A DNA stretch of 64,000 nucleotides from Streptomyces fodineus (GCF_001735805.1 NZ_CP017248.1:9424001-9488000), one strand, 5' to 3'; shown: positions 33,499 to 42,798, numbered from the stretch's first letter. Made by a program: numbers and translations. The notes: generated by a model from the sequence alone, not told the origin.

Positions 33499-34986
33499 CT
33501 AGTGATCGCCCGCCCCGAGGGCAACCTGCTGACCCGCAGCCCGAACCGCGCCGTGCACCTCGGCAGGGGCGCCCGGGCGTTCCCGGTGCGGGTGACCCTC
33601 GGCGCACCGGAGCCGGACCACGGCGTCGAGCCCACCGCCCGGGGCCGCCTCCAGGGTGACCTGGCCACCGCTGGCCCGGGTGAGTTGCCGGACCATCGGC
33701 AGGCCCAGGCCCGTGCCGTCGTGGTCGGCGTCAGCGGCCCGCCAGAACCGGTCGAAGGCCTTGCGCCGTTCGTCCTCGGTCATGCCCGGTCCTTCGTCGA
33801 TCACATGCAGCTCGGCCAGGGGAGGCGTGCGCCCGCCTTCCCTGCGGGCGGTGATCGTTGCCAGTGTGATGGCGCTCCCCGGCGGGGACACGCGCAGCGC
33901 GTTGGAGAGCAGGTTGTCGATGATCTGCTCCAGCGCACCCGGCACCGCCCACACCCTGACGGCTGCGGTCCCGCAGACGACGATGCCGACTTGCTGTTCA
34001 TCGGCGAAGGCCGCCCAGATGGCCGCGCGATCGGCGACGACGGCGTCGAGATCGACCGCCTCCGGCCTGATCGCGGAGTTCTCCAACCGGGCCAGCGCGA
34101 GCAGCCCCTGCACCATACGACTGAGCCGCTCCAGCTCGCCGAGTGCTTGGTCGAGGCTGTCCTGGGCGCAGGCGGCGAGGTGCGGCTCGAAGTTCTCCAG
34201 ACGCAGCCGCAGTGAGGTCAGGGGCGTCTTCAGCTGGTGGGACGCCTCGGAGGCGAACGCCTGCTGAGCCTGGAGCAGGTGCTGAAGCCGGCTCGCGGTC
34301 CTCGTGAACGACGCGGCCAGGCGACGCAGCTCCGGCGGCCCGTGATCGGTGGCCGGCGGATCGGTGATCCGGCCTTCGGCGAGCTGTGCGGTGGCGCGTT
34401 CCAGGGCCTGGACGGGGCGGGTGATCGAGCGGGCGAGTACGAAGCCGATCAGCGAGGCGGCAGCCAGCACGCCCAGCCCGACGACGGCGAGAGCCAGCCA
34501 GATGGTGCGGATTTTCGCCTTGAGCGGCCCCAGTGGATAGACGGTCCGCACCACACAGGGGACGGTGGCGTTGGAGCCGCCCGGCACGGTGGCGAACAGG
34601 ATCTCGCCGCCCGTGGACGAGGCGCCGCCGGTGCCGACGGCGGGCTGATCGCGCAGTGCCGTGGAGATGTCCGGCTCGGCGGACACGTCCTTGCCGACCA
34701 GGGCACCCGCGGCGGTGTCGGTGAGGACGACGCCCTCGTGGTCGGCGACGAGCACGCGGCTGCCGGTTCGCCGCCCGTACGCGTCTGCCAGTTCGGGCAG
34801 GTCGGCCGCCAGTCCGTGCTCCATCTTGTCCTCGCAGACCTCGGCGAGCGTCATCGCCCCCTGCTGCGCCGCATGGGAGAAGCGGGACTGCTCGCTGCGG
34901 GCGTAGAGGATCCCGAACGGCACTTCGAGCGCCAGCAGGACGAGCAGCATGAGACTCAGATGGCTGAGCAGCAGGCGACGCGTCAC
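33499..34986 (-). CDS. Sensor histidine kinase of a two-component pair
   Basis: A 495-residue kinase starting at GTG in a GTGA overlap with the response regulator. Transmembrane helices lie at ~8-28 and ~165-190, HAMP follows (LARSITRPVQALERA). H-box ASEASHQLKTPLTSL has His250 as the likely phosphate acceptor; then DNLLSNALRV (N-box), DEGPGM (G1) and GTGLGLPMV (G2). It should sense an extracellular cue and phosphorylate the regulator encoded upstream. The QLKTP form of the H-box is common in actinobacterial kinases. Confidence 0.92.
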   Translation of the reverse strand: MTRRLLLSHLSLMLLVLLALEVPFGILYARSEQSRFSHAAQQGAMTLAEVCEDKMEHGLAADLPELADAYGRRTGSRVLVADHEGVVLTDTAAGALVGKDVSAEPDISTALRDQPAVGTGGASSTGGEILFATVPGGSNATVPCVVRTVYPLGPLKAKIRTIWLALAVVGLGVLAAASLIGFVLARSITRPVQALERATAQLAEGRITDPPATDHGPPELRRLAASFTRTASRLQHLLQAQQAFASEASHQLKTPLTSLRLRLENFEPHLAACAQDSLDQALGELERLSRMVQGLLALARLENSAIRPEAVDLDAVVADRAAIWAAFADEQQVGIVVCGTAAVRVWAVPGALEQIIDNLLSNALRVSPPGSAITLATITARREGGRTPPLAELHVIDEGPGMTEDERRKAFDRFWRAADADHDGTGLGLPMVRQLTRASGGQVTLEAAPGGGLDAVVRLRCAEGHPHRERPGAPAEVHGAVRAAGQQVALGAGDH

Positions 34987-35777
34987 CGGAGCCCTCCGCC
35001 TCGCGCCGACTCTGCGGCGGACGCGCCGTCGACCTGTGCCGACTCTGCGGGGGGCACGGCATCGACGTGTGCCGGGGCTACCAGGCGGAAGCCGATTCCG
35101 CGGATGTTCTCGATCCAGGAGGAGTCACCGAGTTTGCGGCGCAGCGCGGCGATATGGACGTCCAGGGTCTTGGTGGGACCGAAGTAGTTCGCCTCCCAGG
35201 CCGTGTCGAGGATCTGCCGGCGGGAGCAGACGGCTCCGGGATCTGCCGCGAGGCAGGTGAGCAGGTCGAACTCCTTGGGGGCAAGGGCGATGGGCGACTG
35301 GTGCAGGTGCACCTGCCGGGTGCGACGGTCGATGGTCAGCGGGCCGATCCGCTGGACGTGAGACGCCCCGGGTCGTGCCGGGTCTTGCGAGGGGTCCCGT
35401 TCCGCCTGCCGGTTGTCCGGCACCGGGGGCCGGGCGCGGCGGGTGACGGCACGGATCCGGGCGACAAGCTCGCGCACGCCGAACGGCTTGGAGACGTAGT
35501 CGTCCGCACCCAGCTCGAGACCGAGCACCCGGTCGACCTCGTCGTCTCTGGCGGTGATCATGATGATCGGCACCGACGACCGGGACCGGAGGGCACGGCA
35601 GACGTCGATGCCGTCCATGTCGGGCAGCCCCAGGTCCAGCAGCACTATGGCCGCCTCCGGAGCGGCGAGGCCGTCGGCACCCTTTCTGGCGTGTTCCACG
35701 GTGAACCCGAATCGGCGCAGCCCCTCCATCAACGGTCCAGCCACCCGGTCGTCGTCCTCGATCAGCAAGACACGCAT
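34983..35777 (-). CDS. OmpR/PhoB-type response regulator
   Basis: A 264-residue regulator. The receiver domain (1-~120) has the acidic pocket LIEDDD, phosphorylation site Asp48 in LLDLGLPDMDG, and the lysine in YVSKPFG. A linker rich in Arg/Pro is followed by a winged-helix DNA-binding domain (~165-250: PKEFDLLTCLAADPG, TLDVHIAALRRKLG, IRGIGFRLV). The start at 35777 (MRVLLIEDD) is standard; the longer frame is not. It is divergent from the siderophore operon, with 328 bases between starts. Confidence 0.94.
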   Translation of the reverse strand: MRVLLIEDDDRVAGPLMEGLRRFGFTVEHARKGADGLAAPEAAIVLLDLGLPDMDGIDVCRALRSRSSVPIIMITARDDEVDRVLGLELGADDYVSKPFGVRELVARIRAVTRRARPPVPDNRQAERDPSQDPARPGASHVQRIGPLTIDRRTRQVHLHQSPIALAPKEFDLLTCLAADPGAVCSRRQILDTAWEANYFGPTKTLDVHIAALRRKLGDSSWIENIRGIGFRLVAPAHVDAVPPAESAQVDGASAAESARGGGLR

Positions 35778-35877
35778 GCCGAAAGGCTCACAGACTCCGG
35801 CCGGAGCGCGTGGCGCAAACGCCGGAACCTCCCCCGAGCCGGTGATCCTCCACGGACGGAGCAACCGCTGAAGCGTG

Positions 35878-35896
35878 GAGTAAGCGCAGAGTTAAG
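35878..35896. promoter_or_regulatory. Candidate response-regulator box in the divergent promoter region
   Basis: GAGTAAG and GAGTTAAG stand 11 bases apart, start to start, about 100 bases upstream of the response regulator gene. Direct repeats with one-helical-turn spacing are typical OmpR-family sites, so this may mediate autoregulation. The 35778-36105 gap otherwise holds the promoters of the regulator and the siderophore operon; no gene is visible in it. Confidence 0.35.
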
Positions 35897-36105
35897 GCCG
35901 CGAGCGCCGACATTCGATCATCCGGGTGACGACGGGAAACTGATCCAAGGTCAGGCCGCTTTTTCACGAACGCCCTCTCGGAATCCGGGATCCCCGCTGT
36001 ACCTGCTCTGGCAATCCGCTTGATCGTCGTCCCGTAGCGTCGATGGTACGGCCGGTGCCACCGAGCACCGCGCGACACGCCCCCCACACGCACCTGGGAC
36101 ACCCC

Positions 36106-37680
36106 ATGCCCATTGACGAACTACGCCTCACGCGCCCGGACCTGGTGGAGCCCTTCACCACCGCGCTCCCGGGAGCACGTGCCACCGTGCTGGGCCGGCT
36201 GTGGGGCGCCTTCGTACGAGAACCCCTGCCCGGCGTGACCGGGCACCGCCTCGAGTACGACACCGTCGTGGTCGATCTGCGACGAGGCGGCTCGCTCTCC
36301 GCGCCGCACCCCTGCGCACGGCCCTTCGCCGAGGTACCCGAGGACTTCACCGTCTCCGGACCCGAGGGGCCGATCAGCGCGCCGGCACAACTGCTGGCGC
36401 AGCTGGGCCTGCGTACCCCCGCGGCCAAGCGGCTGGCGGCCGAGCTGGACAACAGCGTGGTCAACCTGGCCCTGGCCCGGGCGGCGAACGCCGGCGAGAA
36501 GGTCCCGCCGAAGGACTCGGCCGATGCCGAGCAGGCGGTGGTCGACGGTCACCCGCAGCATCCCTGCTGCCGGACCCGTACCGGCATGTCGGTCACCGAG
36601 GTGCTCGCCTACGCCCCCGAGCACCACCCCGTGGTCCGGCTGGCGTTGCTCCCCGTCCCGGCCGATCGCTGGGAGGGCGCCGGTTCATGGCCGCGGACGC
36701 TGCGTGAGGGGGACACGATCCTGCTCCCGCTGCATCCCTGGCAGCGGGACCATGTGCTCGCGCGCCACCCCGACCTGGCCGTCGTGGAGGAGACGGTCCC
36801 GGCCCGGCCGTTGCTGTCGATGCGCACCCTCGCACCGCTGGGCGTCCTGCCGGGCTGCCACATCAAGACGGCCCTCGACGTCCAGGTCACCAACTACCGG
36901 CGCACGATCTCCCCGGCCGAGGTCGCCGACGGGCCCCCGCTGTCCGACCTGGTCGCGGCCGTCGTCGACAAGGCCGGGTACGGCCGCAGCCTGCGCATCC
37001 TGCGGGAGCTGGGCGGCGGCGCGGTGTGCGTGGACGGACAGCCCTGCGCGAGCCTGGCGGCGATGATCCGGGAGTCGACCGAGTGTCACCTCGACACCGG
37101 GGAGATCGCGGTTCCGCTCACCGCCGTCCATGCGACCGCAGGCGCCGTGGTGTCGGGGGATCCGGTGCGCTGGCTGGCGGACTTCGCCGGGCTCGTGCTG
37201 CCGCCCGCACTGACGCTGCTGTCCATGGGGGTGGCGCTGGAGGCCCACGGTCAGAACACCCTGGTGGTCCTGCGGGGCGGGCGGCCGGTGCGGGTGCTGT
37301 ACCGGGATCTGGACGGCGTGCGGGTCAGCCCGCGCCGCCTGGCCCGGTGCGGTTTCACTCTGCCACCGCTGCTCGGCACCCGCGCGGGCGACGACACGGG
37401 CGCGCTGCACACCAAGCTGTTCGGCGGCCTGATCAGCGGAGTCTTCAGCGAACTGGTCGACGTCCTCAGCCGCACCCGGGCGGCCGATCCCCGGGCGCTG
37501 TGGGGCGTGGTGGGCGAGGTCGGCCGCCGGGTGTACGCGGGCCTGCCGGACCAGGAGGACGCGGCGGCGTTCTTCGGCGACACGATGCCGCTGAAGGCGA
37601 CCGTCGCCATGCGCCTGGCCGAGAACCCGGGCAGGGCGCAATGGGCGTCCGTTCCCAACCCCCTGGCGCCGTGCCGTTGA
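36106..37680 (+). CDS. IucA/IucC-family NIS siderophore synthetase
   Basis: A 524-residue NRPS-independent siderophore synthetase. Recognisable blocks are DGHPQHPCCRTRTGMS (ATP-binding GHPxHP region), LPLHPWQRDHV, CHIKTALDVQVTNYRRTI, EAHGQNTLVVL and VLYRDLDGVRV. It activates a carboxylate, typically citrate or a citryl amide, as an acyl-adenylate and couples it to an amine or alcohol. The ATG at 36106 is taken; an in-frame ATG at 36043 lacks a binding site. It begins a four-gene operon with the genes at 37718, 39409 and 40617. Confidence 0.92.
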   Translation: MPIDELRLTRPDLVEPFTTALPGARATVLGRLWGAFVREPLPGVTGHRLEYDTVVVDLRRGGSLSAPHPCARPFAEVPEDFTVSGPEGPISAPAQLLAQLGLRTPAAKRLAAELDNSVVNLALARAANAGEKVPPKDSADAEQAVVDGHPQHPCCRTRTGMSVTEVLAYAPEHHPVVRLALLPVPADRWEGAGSWPRTLREGDTILLPLHPWQRDHVLARHPDLAVVEETVPARPLLSMRTLAPLGVLPGCHIKTALDVQVTNYRRTISPAEVADGPPLSDLVAAVVDKAGYGRSLRILRELGGGAVCVDGQPCASLAAMIRESTECHLDTGEIAVPLTAVHATAGAVVSGDPVRWLADFAGLVLPPALTLLSMGVALEAHGQNTLVVLRGGRPVRVLYRDLDGVRVSPRRLARCGFTLPPLLGTRAGDDTGALHTKLFGGLISGVFSELVDVLSRTRAADPRALWGVVGEVGRRVYAGLPDQEDAAAFFGDTMPLKATVAMRLAENPGRAQWASVPNPLAPCR

Positions 37681-37717
37681 CCTCCGCCACCGACCGCTGT
37701 CCCCCTGGAGCGAGCGT

Positions 37718-39412
37718 ATGACCACCGGCACTGCCCCCCACATCACCACGGCCGGCGCGAGCGCGCCGGGTACGGCGGCCGACGCCGTCACCGCACACAC
37801 ACTGCTCAACTGCCTGATCCGCGAGGTCTCCGCCCCCGAGCATCAGGTGACCGTCGACGACGGCCACCTCCTGCTACGACTGCCCCGCCGGGACATCCTG
37901 TTGCGTTCCGCGCTGCGCAGGATCTCGCTGATCGGAGCGCACCGCTTCCAGGGTCCGGTGCAGCGGCTCGACGGCGACGCCTGGGTGACCGTCGGCTGGC
38001 GGGAGCTGGCCGGTTACATCCAGGACGAACTGGAACTGCGCACGGGTGTCGCCAACGAGGAGTTCGTGGCCCAAGTCGCCGACAGCCGAGAGACGATCCG
38101 CACCGCGCTGGAAGAGCGGGCCGGTGCCACACCGCACACGGACCCGTACGTGGCGTCGGAGCAGTCCCTGGTCTTCGGCCATCGCTTCCACCCCACCCCC
38201 AAGGCCCGTACCGGCGACCCGGCGGACTGGCTGGCGTACGGTCCGGAGACCGGTGCGCGCTTTCCCCTGCGCTACCTGGCAGTGCGCCGCCACCTCGTGC
38301 GTGAGGAGGGCGAACTGCACGAGATGGACGCGCTGTGCGGGGCGGCCGACCCGGCATTCGCGGTACTGCCGGTGCACCCTTGGCAGTACCGGATGCTCCA
38401 GGGCCACGACCGGCTGCGCGAGGCGATCGCGGCCGGTGATGTCGTCGACACGGGACTGAGCGGACCCGAGCTGGTGCCGACCGCTTCGGTGCGCACGCTG
38501 TACCACCCGGACACCGACACCTTCCTGAAGTTCAGCCTGAACGTCCGCCTCACCAACTGCGTCCGCACACACGCCAGTTACGAGCTGTCCGGTGCCGTCG
38601 CCCTCAACCGGCTGCTCCAGCCCCTCTTCGCCGGGCTGGCCGGCCGCTTCCCGGGATGCTCGCTCCTGGCCGAGCCCGGCTACCGCACCCTCGACACCGC
38701 CGGCGACACCGCCCTCCTGGAAGGCTTCGCCGTCATCGTGCGCTCCGGCCTGCGCCACCAGCTGCGACCTGGGGTGACCCCCCTGCTCGCCGCCGCCGTG
38801 GCGGACGAGTACCCGGCCGGTGCCGCCCATGTCTCCCATCTGCTCGCCCGCGGCGACGGGGATGTCCTGGCGTGGTGGGACGCGTACCTGCGGCTGCTGC
38901 TGCCACCGGTGCTGGCCGCCTACTTCGAGCACGGCGTCGTCCTGGAACCCCATCTGCAGAACGTCGTCGTCGGTGTGCATCCCGACGGTACCCCGGCGCA
39001 GATGCTCTTCCGCGACCTGGAGGGCACCAAGCTGCTGCCCGGCCACCACCGGCGCACCCTCGCCGACCTGCCCGAGGACGTCCGGGAGCCGCTGACCTAC
39101 GACCCCGAACGCGGCTGGAACCGGGTCGCGTACTGCCTCCTGGTCAACCACACCGCCGAAGTGCTCGGCGCCCTGGCCGACCTCGACCCGACACTGGAAC
39201 CCGCCCTCTGGGGCCTGGTCCGCGACCACCTCGACGCCTACGCCCGCACCGCCGCCGAACCACCGCGCCTGCGCGCCCTGCTGTCCGGCGTACCACTGCC
39301 CGCCAAGGCCAACCTGCTCCTGCGCTGGGCCCGCAAGGCCGACCGGCACGCCGCCTATGTCCCCCTGCCCAGCCCCTTGGGCGCGGACTTCCCCCATGAG
39401 GTGATCCGGTGA
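37718..39412 (+). CDS. IucA/IucC-family NIS siderophore synthetase
   Basis: A 564-residue second synthetase of the same family. It shows EQSLVFGHRFHPTPKARTG (ATP site with the usual HPxxKxRxG), VLPVHPWQYRML, NVRLTNCVRTH, VVLEPHLQNVVVGV and FRDLEGTKLLPG. Its motifs follow the family consensus more closely than those of the first synthetase, so the two probably act in sequence on different acyl or amine partners. Its TGA overlaps the GTG of the decarboxylase gene (GTGA). Confidence 0.93.
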   Translation: MTTGTAPHITTAGASAPGTAADAVTAHTLLNCLIREVSAPEHQVTVDDGHLLLRLPRRDILLRSALRRISLIGAHRFQGPVQRLDGDAWVTVGWRELAGYIQDELELRTGVANEEFVAQVADSRETIRTALEERAGATPHTDPYVASEQSLVFGHRFHPTPKARTGDPADWLAYGPETGARFPLRYLAVRRHLVREEGELHEMDALCGAADPAFAVLPVHPWQYRMLQGHDRLREAIAAGDVVDTGLSGPELVPTASVRTLYHPDTDTFLKFSLNVRLTNCVRTHASYELSGAVALNRLLQPLFAGLAGRFPGCSLLAEPGYRTLDTAGDTALLEGFAVIVRSGLRHQLRPGVTPLLAAAVADEYPAGAAHVSHLLARGDGDVLAWWDAYLRLLLPPVLAAYFEHGVVLEPHLQNVVVGVHPDGTPAQMLFRDLEGTKLLPGHHRRTLADLPEDVREPLTYDPERGWNRVAYCLLVNHTAEVLGALADLDPTLEPALWGLVRDHLDAYARTAAEPPRLRALLSGVPLPAKANLLLRWARKADRHAAYVPLPSPLGADFPHEVIR

Positions 39413-40620
39413 GGCCCGCACTGCTCGACCACGTCGGCCGGATGACGGACGGCGACCTGCCCGCCTATGTCTACGACCTGCCGGGCCTGCGCGGGCACGT
39501 TCAGGCGATCCGGGCCGCACTTCCGGAACGAGTCGAGCTGCTGTACGCGGCCAAGGCCAACTCCGATCCGAGCATCCTGCGCACCCTGACCGGATGCGTC
39601 GACGGATTCGAGGTGGCCTCCGGCGGCGAACTGCGCCACGTCCGCGCGCTCACTCCCGAAGCGCCGATCTCCTTCGGCGGCCCGGGCAAGACCCCGGCCG
39701 AGCTGGCCTGCGCACTGGAGGCCGGAGTGGAGCGCCTGCACATCGAGAGCGAACACGAACTGCGTCTGCTCACCACCCTGCTGGGCGACCGGACCGTAGC
39801 GGCCCTGCTGCGCGTCAATTTGCCCGTGGACGTCGGCGAGGCAGCGCTCGCGATGGGCGGACACCCCAGCCCCTTCGGCATGGACCCCGCACAACTGGAC
39901 CACTGCCTGGAGCTGATCGCTGCCGACCCGCGCATCGGACTCCGCGGCCTCCACCTGCACCTGGCCAGCGGACTGCGGGCCCCGGCCCAACTGGCCCTGA
40001 TCGACGAGGCCCTGACCTGGGCCGCGGACTGGGCGCACCAGCGCGGCATCGACCTGACCGAGGTCAACGCCGGAGGCGGGATGGGCGTCGACTACGCGCA
40101 TCCGCAAACGAAGTTCGACTGGCCGGCCTTCGGGGCGGGACTGCGCCGGATCCTGGCCCGCCATCCTCACCTCACCCTGCGGATCGAACCCGGCCGTTCG
40201 GTCACCGCGTACTGCGGCTGGTACGTCACCGACGTCCTGGACATCAAGTTCAGCCGCGGACAGGCATTCGCCGTGCTGCGCGGAGGCACCCACCACCTGC
40301 GCACCCCGGCCGCGAAACAGCACGACCAGCCCTTCGAGGTGATCCCCGAGGAGGTCTGGCCCCGGCCCTGGGACCGCCCAGAAGCCCGTGACGAGCCGGT
40401 GACCCTGGTCGGACAACTGTGCACACCCAAGGACGTCCTGGCCCACCAGGTCATGGTGAGGCGGCTGCGCGTCGGCGACCGGGTCGCCTTCGCCATGGCG
40501 GGCGCCTACGCCTGGAACATCTCCCATCACGCGTTCCTCATGCACCCTCACCCGACCTTCCATCACGTCGACGATGCCGATGTGCCCGCCGCGGGCACGT
40601 ACGCCCCGCAGATGTCATGA
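39409..40620 (+). CDS. Fold-type-III PLP-dependent decarboxylase (DAP/ornithine decarboxylase-like)
   Basis: A 403-residue alanine-racemase-fold enzyme. LLYAAKANSDPSILRTL carries the PLP-binding lysine; FEVASGGEL, HLHLASGL, NAGGGMGVDY and IEPGRSVTA are the barrel motifs of the diaminopimelate/ornithine decarboxylase group; QLCTPKDVL holds the C-terminal cysteine of the dimer active site. In related siderophore loci (SbnH, PvsE, AcsE) such enzymes decarboxylate an amino acid or a citryl-amino acid intermediate. Here it is coupled by overlaps to both neighbours. The exact substrate is unknown. Confidence 0.9.
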   Translation: MRPALLDHVGRMTDGDLPAYVYDLPGLRGHVQAIRAALPERVELLYAAKANSDPSILRTLTGCVDGFEVASGGELRHVRALTPEAPISFGGPGKTPAELACALEAGVERLHIESEHELRLLTTLLGDRTVAALLRVNLPVDVGEAALAMGGHPSPFGMDPAQLDHCLELIAADPRIGLRGLHLHLASGLRAPAQLALIDEALTWAADWAHQRGIDLTEVNAGGGMGVDYAHPQTKFDWPAFGAGLRRILARHPHLTLRIEPGRSVTAYCGWYVTDVLDIKFSRGQAFAVLRGGTHHLRTPAAKQHDQPFEVIPEEVWPRPWDRPEARDEPVTLVGQLCTPKDVLAHQVMVRRLRVGDRVAFAMAGAYAWNISHHAFLMHPHPTFHHVDDADVPAAGTYAPQMS

Positions 40621-41927
40621 GCGCCGCCTCCCGCACGCCGGTGACGGCCGCACTCGCCGTACGGAGCTTCCGCCGCTACCTGCTCGGTCAGCTGACCTCC
40701 AACATCGGCACCTGGATGCAGCGCGCCGCGCAGGACCTGCTCGTCCTCCACATCACCGGCCACAGCGGCAGTGCGGTCGGCATCGTGACCGCACTGCAGT
40801 TCCTGCCACAGACCCTGTTCGGGCTGACCGGAGGCGTGCTCGCCGATCGTTACCCCAAGCGGCGGCTTCTGCTCCTGACACAGACGGCCATGGCGATGCA
40901 GTCGCTGCTGCTCGGGCTGCTGACCCTCACCGGGGCGGTGAACCTGCTGTCCGTCTACGCCCTGGCCTTCGCCCTCGGCACCGCCACCGCCGTGGACAGT
41001 CCCGCGCGCAACGCCTACATCTGCGAACTGGTCGCCCGGGAGAGTGTAGCGACCGCGGTCAGCCTGAACTCCGCCCAGTTCAACGTGGCCCGCGCCGTCG
41101 GCCCCGCCCTCGCCGGCCTGACCGTCGCCGCCCTCGGCACAGGACCGGTATTCCTCATGAACGCCGCCTCCTACCTGGCCGTCCTCTACGGTCTGATCAC
41201 CATCCGTACAGAGGACCCGGCCGGCCAGGACCGGCCACGACCCGGCCGTGCCCGTCTGCCCGAGGCGTTCCGCCACATCGCATCCACCCCGCAACTGCTC
41301 CTGCCGATCAGTCTCATCGCGTTCGTCGGCACCTTCGGCCTCAACTTCCAGGTCACCATCGCGCTCATGGCCATCACGGCCTTCCACACGGGCGCCGCCG
41401 CGTTCGGCTACCTTTCCGCCGCGTACGCCCTGGGCAGTCTCATCGGCGCGCTCTACGGGGCGGCCCGTGGCAAGCCGCCCACCGCGCGCCGCCTGATCTC
41501 CACGACGATCGTCTTCGGGGCGCTGGAAGCCGCGCAGGGCCTGATGCCGGGGTACGACACGTTCCTGGTCCTGCTGATCCCCACCGGGTTCGCCGCGGTG
41601 ACCGTGACCACCACCGCCAACGCGCTGACCCAGCTTCATGCCGGCCCCGGCCTACGGGGCCGCGTCATGTCCGTCTACTTCCTCGTCCTCCTCGGCGGCA
41701 CCCCCGTCGGCGCCCCACTGGTCGGCCTGTTGTCGGACACCCTCGGCGCCCGCTCCACCCTGATCCTGGGCGGCGCCGTCTCGGCATCCTCCGCGCTGGC
41801 GCTCTCCGCTTCGATCCCGGGCCGAACCCGACGGCCATCGCGCCTCGTGGAAGCCCCCGCACCGAGTTCAGCCCCGGGAAGCCGAGCGCCTGGGCCCGTA
41901 CAGCCGGTCAGGCGCCGGCGGCCGTGA
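40617..41927 (+). CDS. MFS transporter, probable siderophore exporter
   Basis: A 436-residue major facilitator of the EntS/MFS_3 type with 12 hydrophobic helices. NIGTWMQRAAQDLLVL, GGVLADRYPKRRLLL (the loop 2-3 motif A) and QFNVARAVGPALAG are characteristic. ATGA overlap with the decarboxylase gene fixes the start. It most likely exports the siderophore made by the three preceding enzymes. Its last 20 bases overlap the end of the convergent ZIP gene. No TonB-independent ABC uptake system is encoded here, so uptake must be elsewhere. Confidence 0.9.
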   Translation: MSAASRTPVTAALAVRSFRRYLLGQLTSNIGTWMQRAAQDLLVLHITGHSGSAVGIVTALQFLPQTLFGLTGGVLADRYPKRRLLLLTQTAMAMQSLLLGLLTLTGAVNLLSVYALAFALGTATAVDSPARNAYICELVARESVATAVSLNSAQFNVARAVGPALAGLTVAALGTGPVFLMNAASYLAVLYGLITIRTEDPAGQDRPRPGRARLPEAFRHIASTPQLLLPISLIAFVGTFGLNFQVTIALMAITAFHTGAAAFGYLSAAYALGSLIGALYGAARGKPPTARRLISTTIVFGALEAAQGLMPGYDTFLVLLIPTGFAAVTVTTTANALTQLHAGPGLRGRVMSVYFLVLLGGTPVGAPLVGLLSDTLGARSTLILGGAVSASSALALSASIPGRTRRPSRLVEAPAPSSAPGSRAPGPVQPVRRRRP

Positions 41928-42735
41928 CGACGGCGTCCGTGGCGAAGCCGAGCAGGAGGCCGAGGAGGATACACCAGGTGGTGAGTGTCTTCAGTGCCAT
42001 TTTGCGGGCTACGGCCAGCAGTTCGATGACGACGTACAGGATCGAGCCCGCCGCGAGACCGAGGAACGCGATCGACAGCGTGTCGTTGACCAGGTGCTGA
42101 CCCACGAGGGTGCCCAGGAAGGTGGGTCCGCCGCCGATCAGGCCGAGGCACAACAGGGTGAGCCAGGAAGGGCGTTCGCCCTCGGCGGCCAGCGGGGCGA
42201 CGATACCGAAGCCCTCGGTGGCGTTGTGCAGGCCGAAGCCGATGATCAGCAGCAGGGCGAGGGAGAGTTCGCCCTGGGCCGCCGAGTTGCCGATGGCCAG
42301 GCCCTCGGCGAAGTTGTGCAGGCCGATGCCGGTGGCGATCATCAGGGCGAGCGAGCCGGCCTGGCTGCGGGTCCTCGGCGCCAGTTCGGCGGAGACGGCG
42401 GCACCGGGGCCCGCGGGCCGGGCGGCGGCCTCGCGGCGGCGGGCGATCCAGCCGTCGTAGTGGACGAGTCCGGCGAGACCGATGGTCAGGCCCGCGGTGA
42501 GGGTGATGCCCCCGGACGCCACCGTTCCCCAGGTGTGTTTGCCCAGCGCCTCGTCGATGGGCTCCCAGGCGTGGGTCAGCACGTCCCAGACGAGGAAGAT
42601 CAGAATCCCGATGGCGACAGCGTTCAGGCCGGCCCTGAGCCGGGGTGTGGGCGTGCGGAGACGGCCGAGGGGGAGGCCGAGGTAGATGGTGAAGCCTGCG
42701 ATGGCTCCGAGCAGGGCGATGTTGCCGCTGGACAT
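41908..42735 (-). CDS. ZIP-family divalent metal transporter
   Basis: A 275-residue membrane protein with eight predicted helices and a histidine-poor loop. The paired signatures IGLHNFAEGLAIGNS (helix IV) and FGLHNATEGFGIV (helix V) are the metal site of ZIP transporters. The ATG at 42735 (MSSGNIALLG) is preferred; a longer frame crosses an iron-box-like operator. Metal specificity cannot be read from the sequence, but the operator suggests iron or manganese. It is convergent with the siderophore operon. Confidence 0.9.
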   Translation of the reverse strand: MSSGNIALLGAIAGFTIYLGLPLGRLRTPTPRLRAGLNAVAIGILIFLVWDVLTHAWEPIDEALGKHTWGTVASGGITLTAGLTIGLAGLVHYDGWIARRREAAARPAGPGAAVSAELAPRTRSQAGSLALMIATGIGLHNFAEGLAIGNSAAQGELSLALLLIIGFGLHNATEGFGIVAPLAAEGERPSWLTLLCLGLIGGGPTFLGTLVGQHLVNDTLSIAFLGLAAGSILYVVIELLAVARKMALKTLTTWCILLGLLLGFATDAVVTAAGA

Positions 42736-42779
42736 GGGGACTCCGGTCTGACGTGCACAAGAAGCGCACAGAACGTAAG

Positions 42780-42798
42780 CCAGGCAAGGCTTACCTAA
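42780..42798 (-). promoter_or_regulatory. DtxR/IdeR/DmdR-type iron box upstream of the ZIP gene
   Basis: On the minus strand TTAGGTAAGCCTTGCCTGG agrees with the 19-base consensus TTAGGTTAGGCTCACCTAA at 13 positions by eye. It also contains the near-palindrome AGGCAAGGCTTACCT, and GTAAGCC-6-GGCTTAC (42775-42794) is a perfect inverted repeat. It stands 45 bases upstream of the ZIP start, so a metal-loaded DtxR-family repressor should close this promoter. Confidence 0.75.

Noticed and set aside
35947-35965. AGGTCAGGC half-site resembling an iron box upstream of the siderophore operon
   Set aside because: Only one half matches the DtxR consensus; the other half (CGCTTTTTC) does not, so no operator is claimed although iron control of the operon is likely.
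36043-36105. Earlier in-frame ATG for the first siderophore synthetase
   Set aside because: No ribosome binding site, and the added residues (HAPHTHLGHP and similar) do not look like the family N-terminus.
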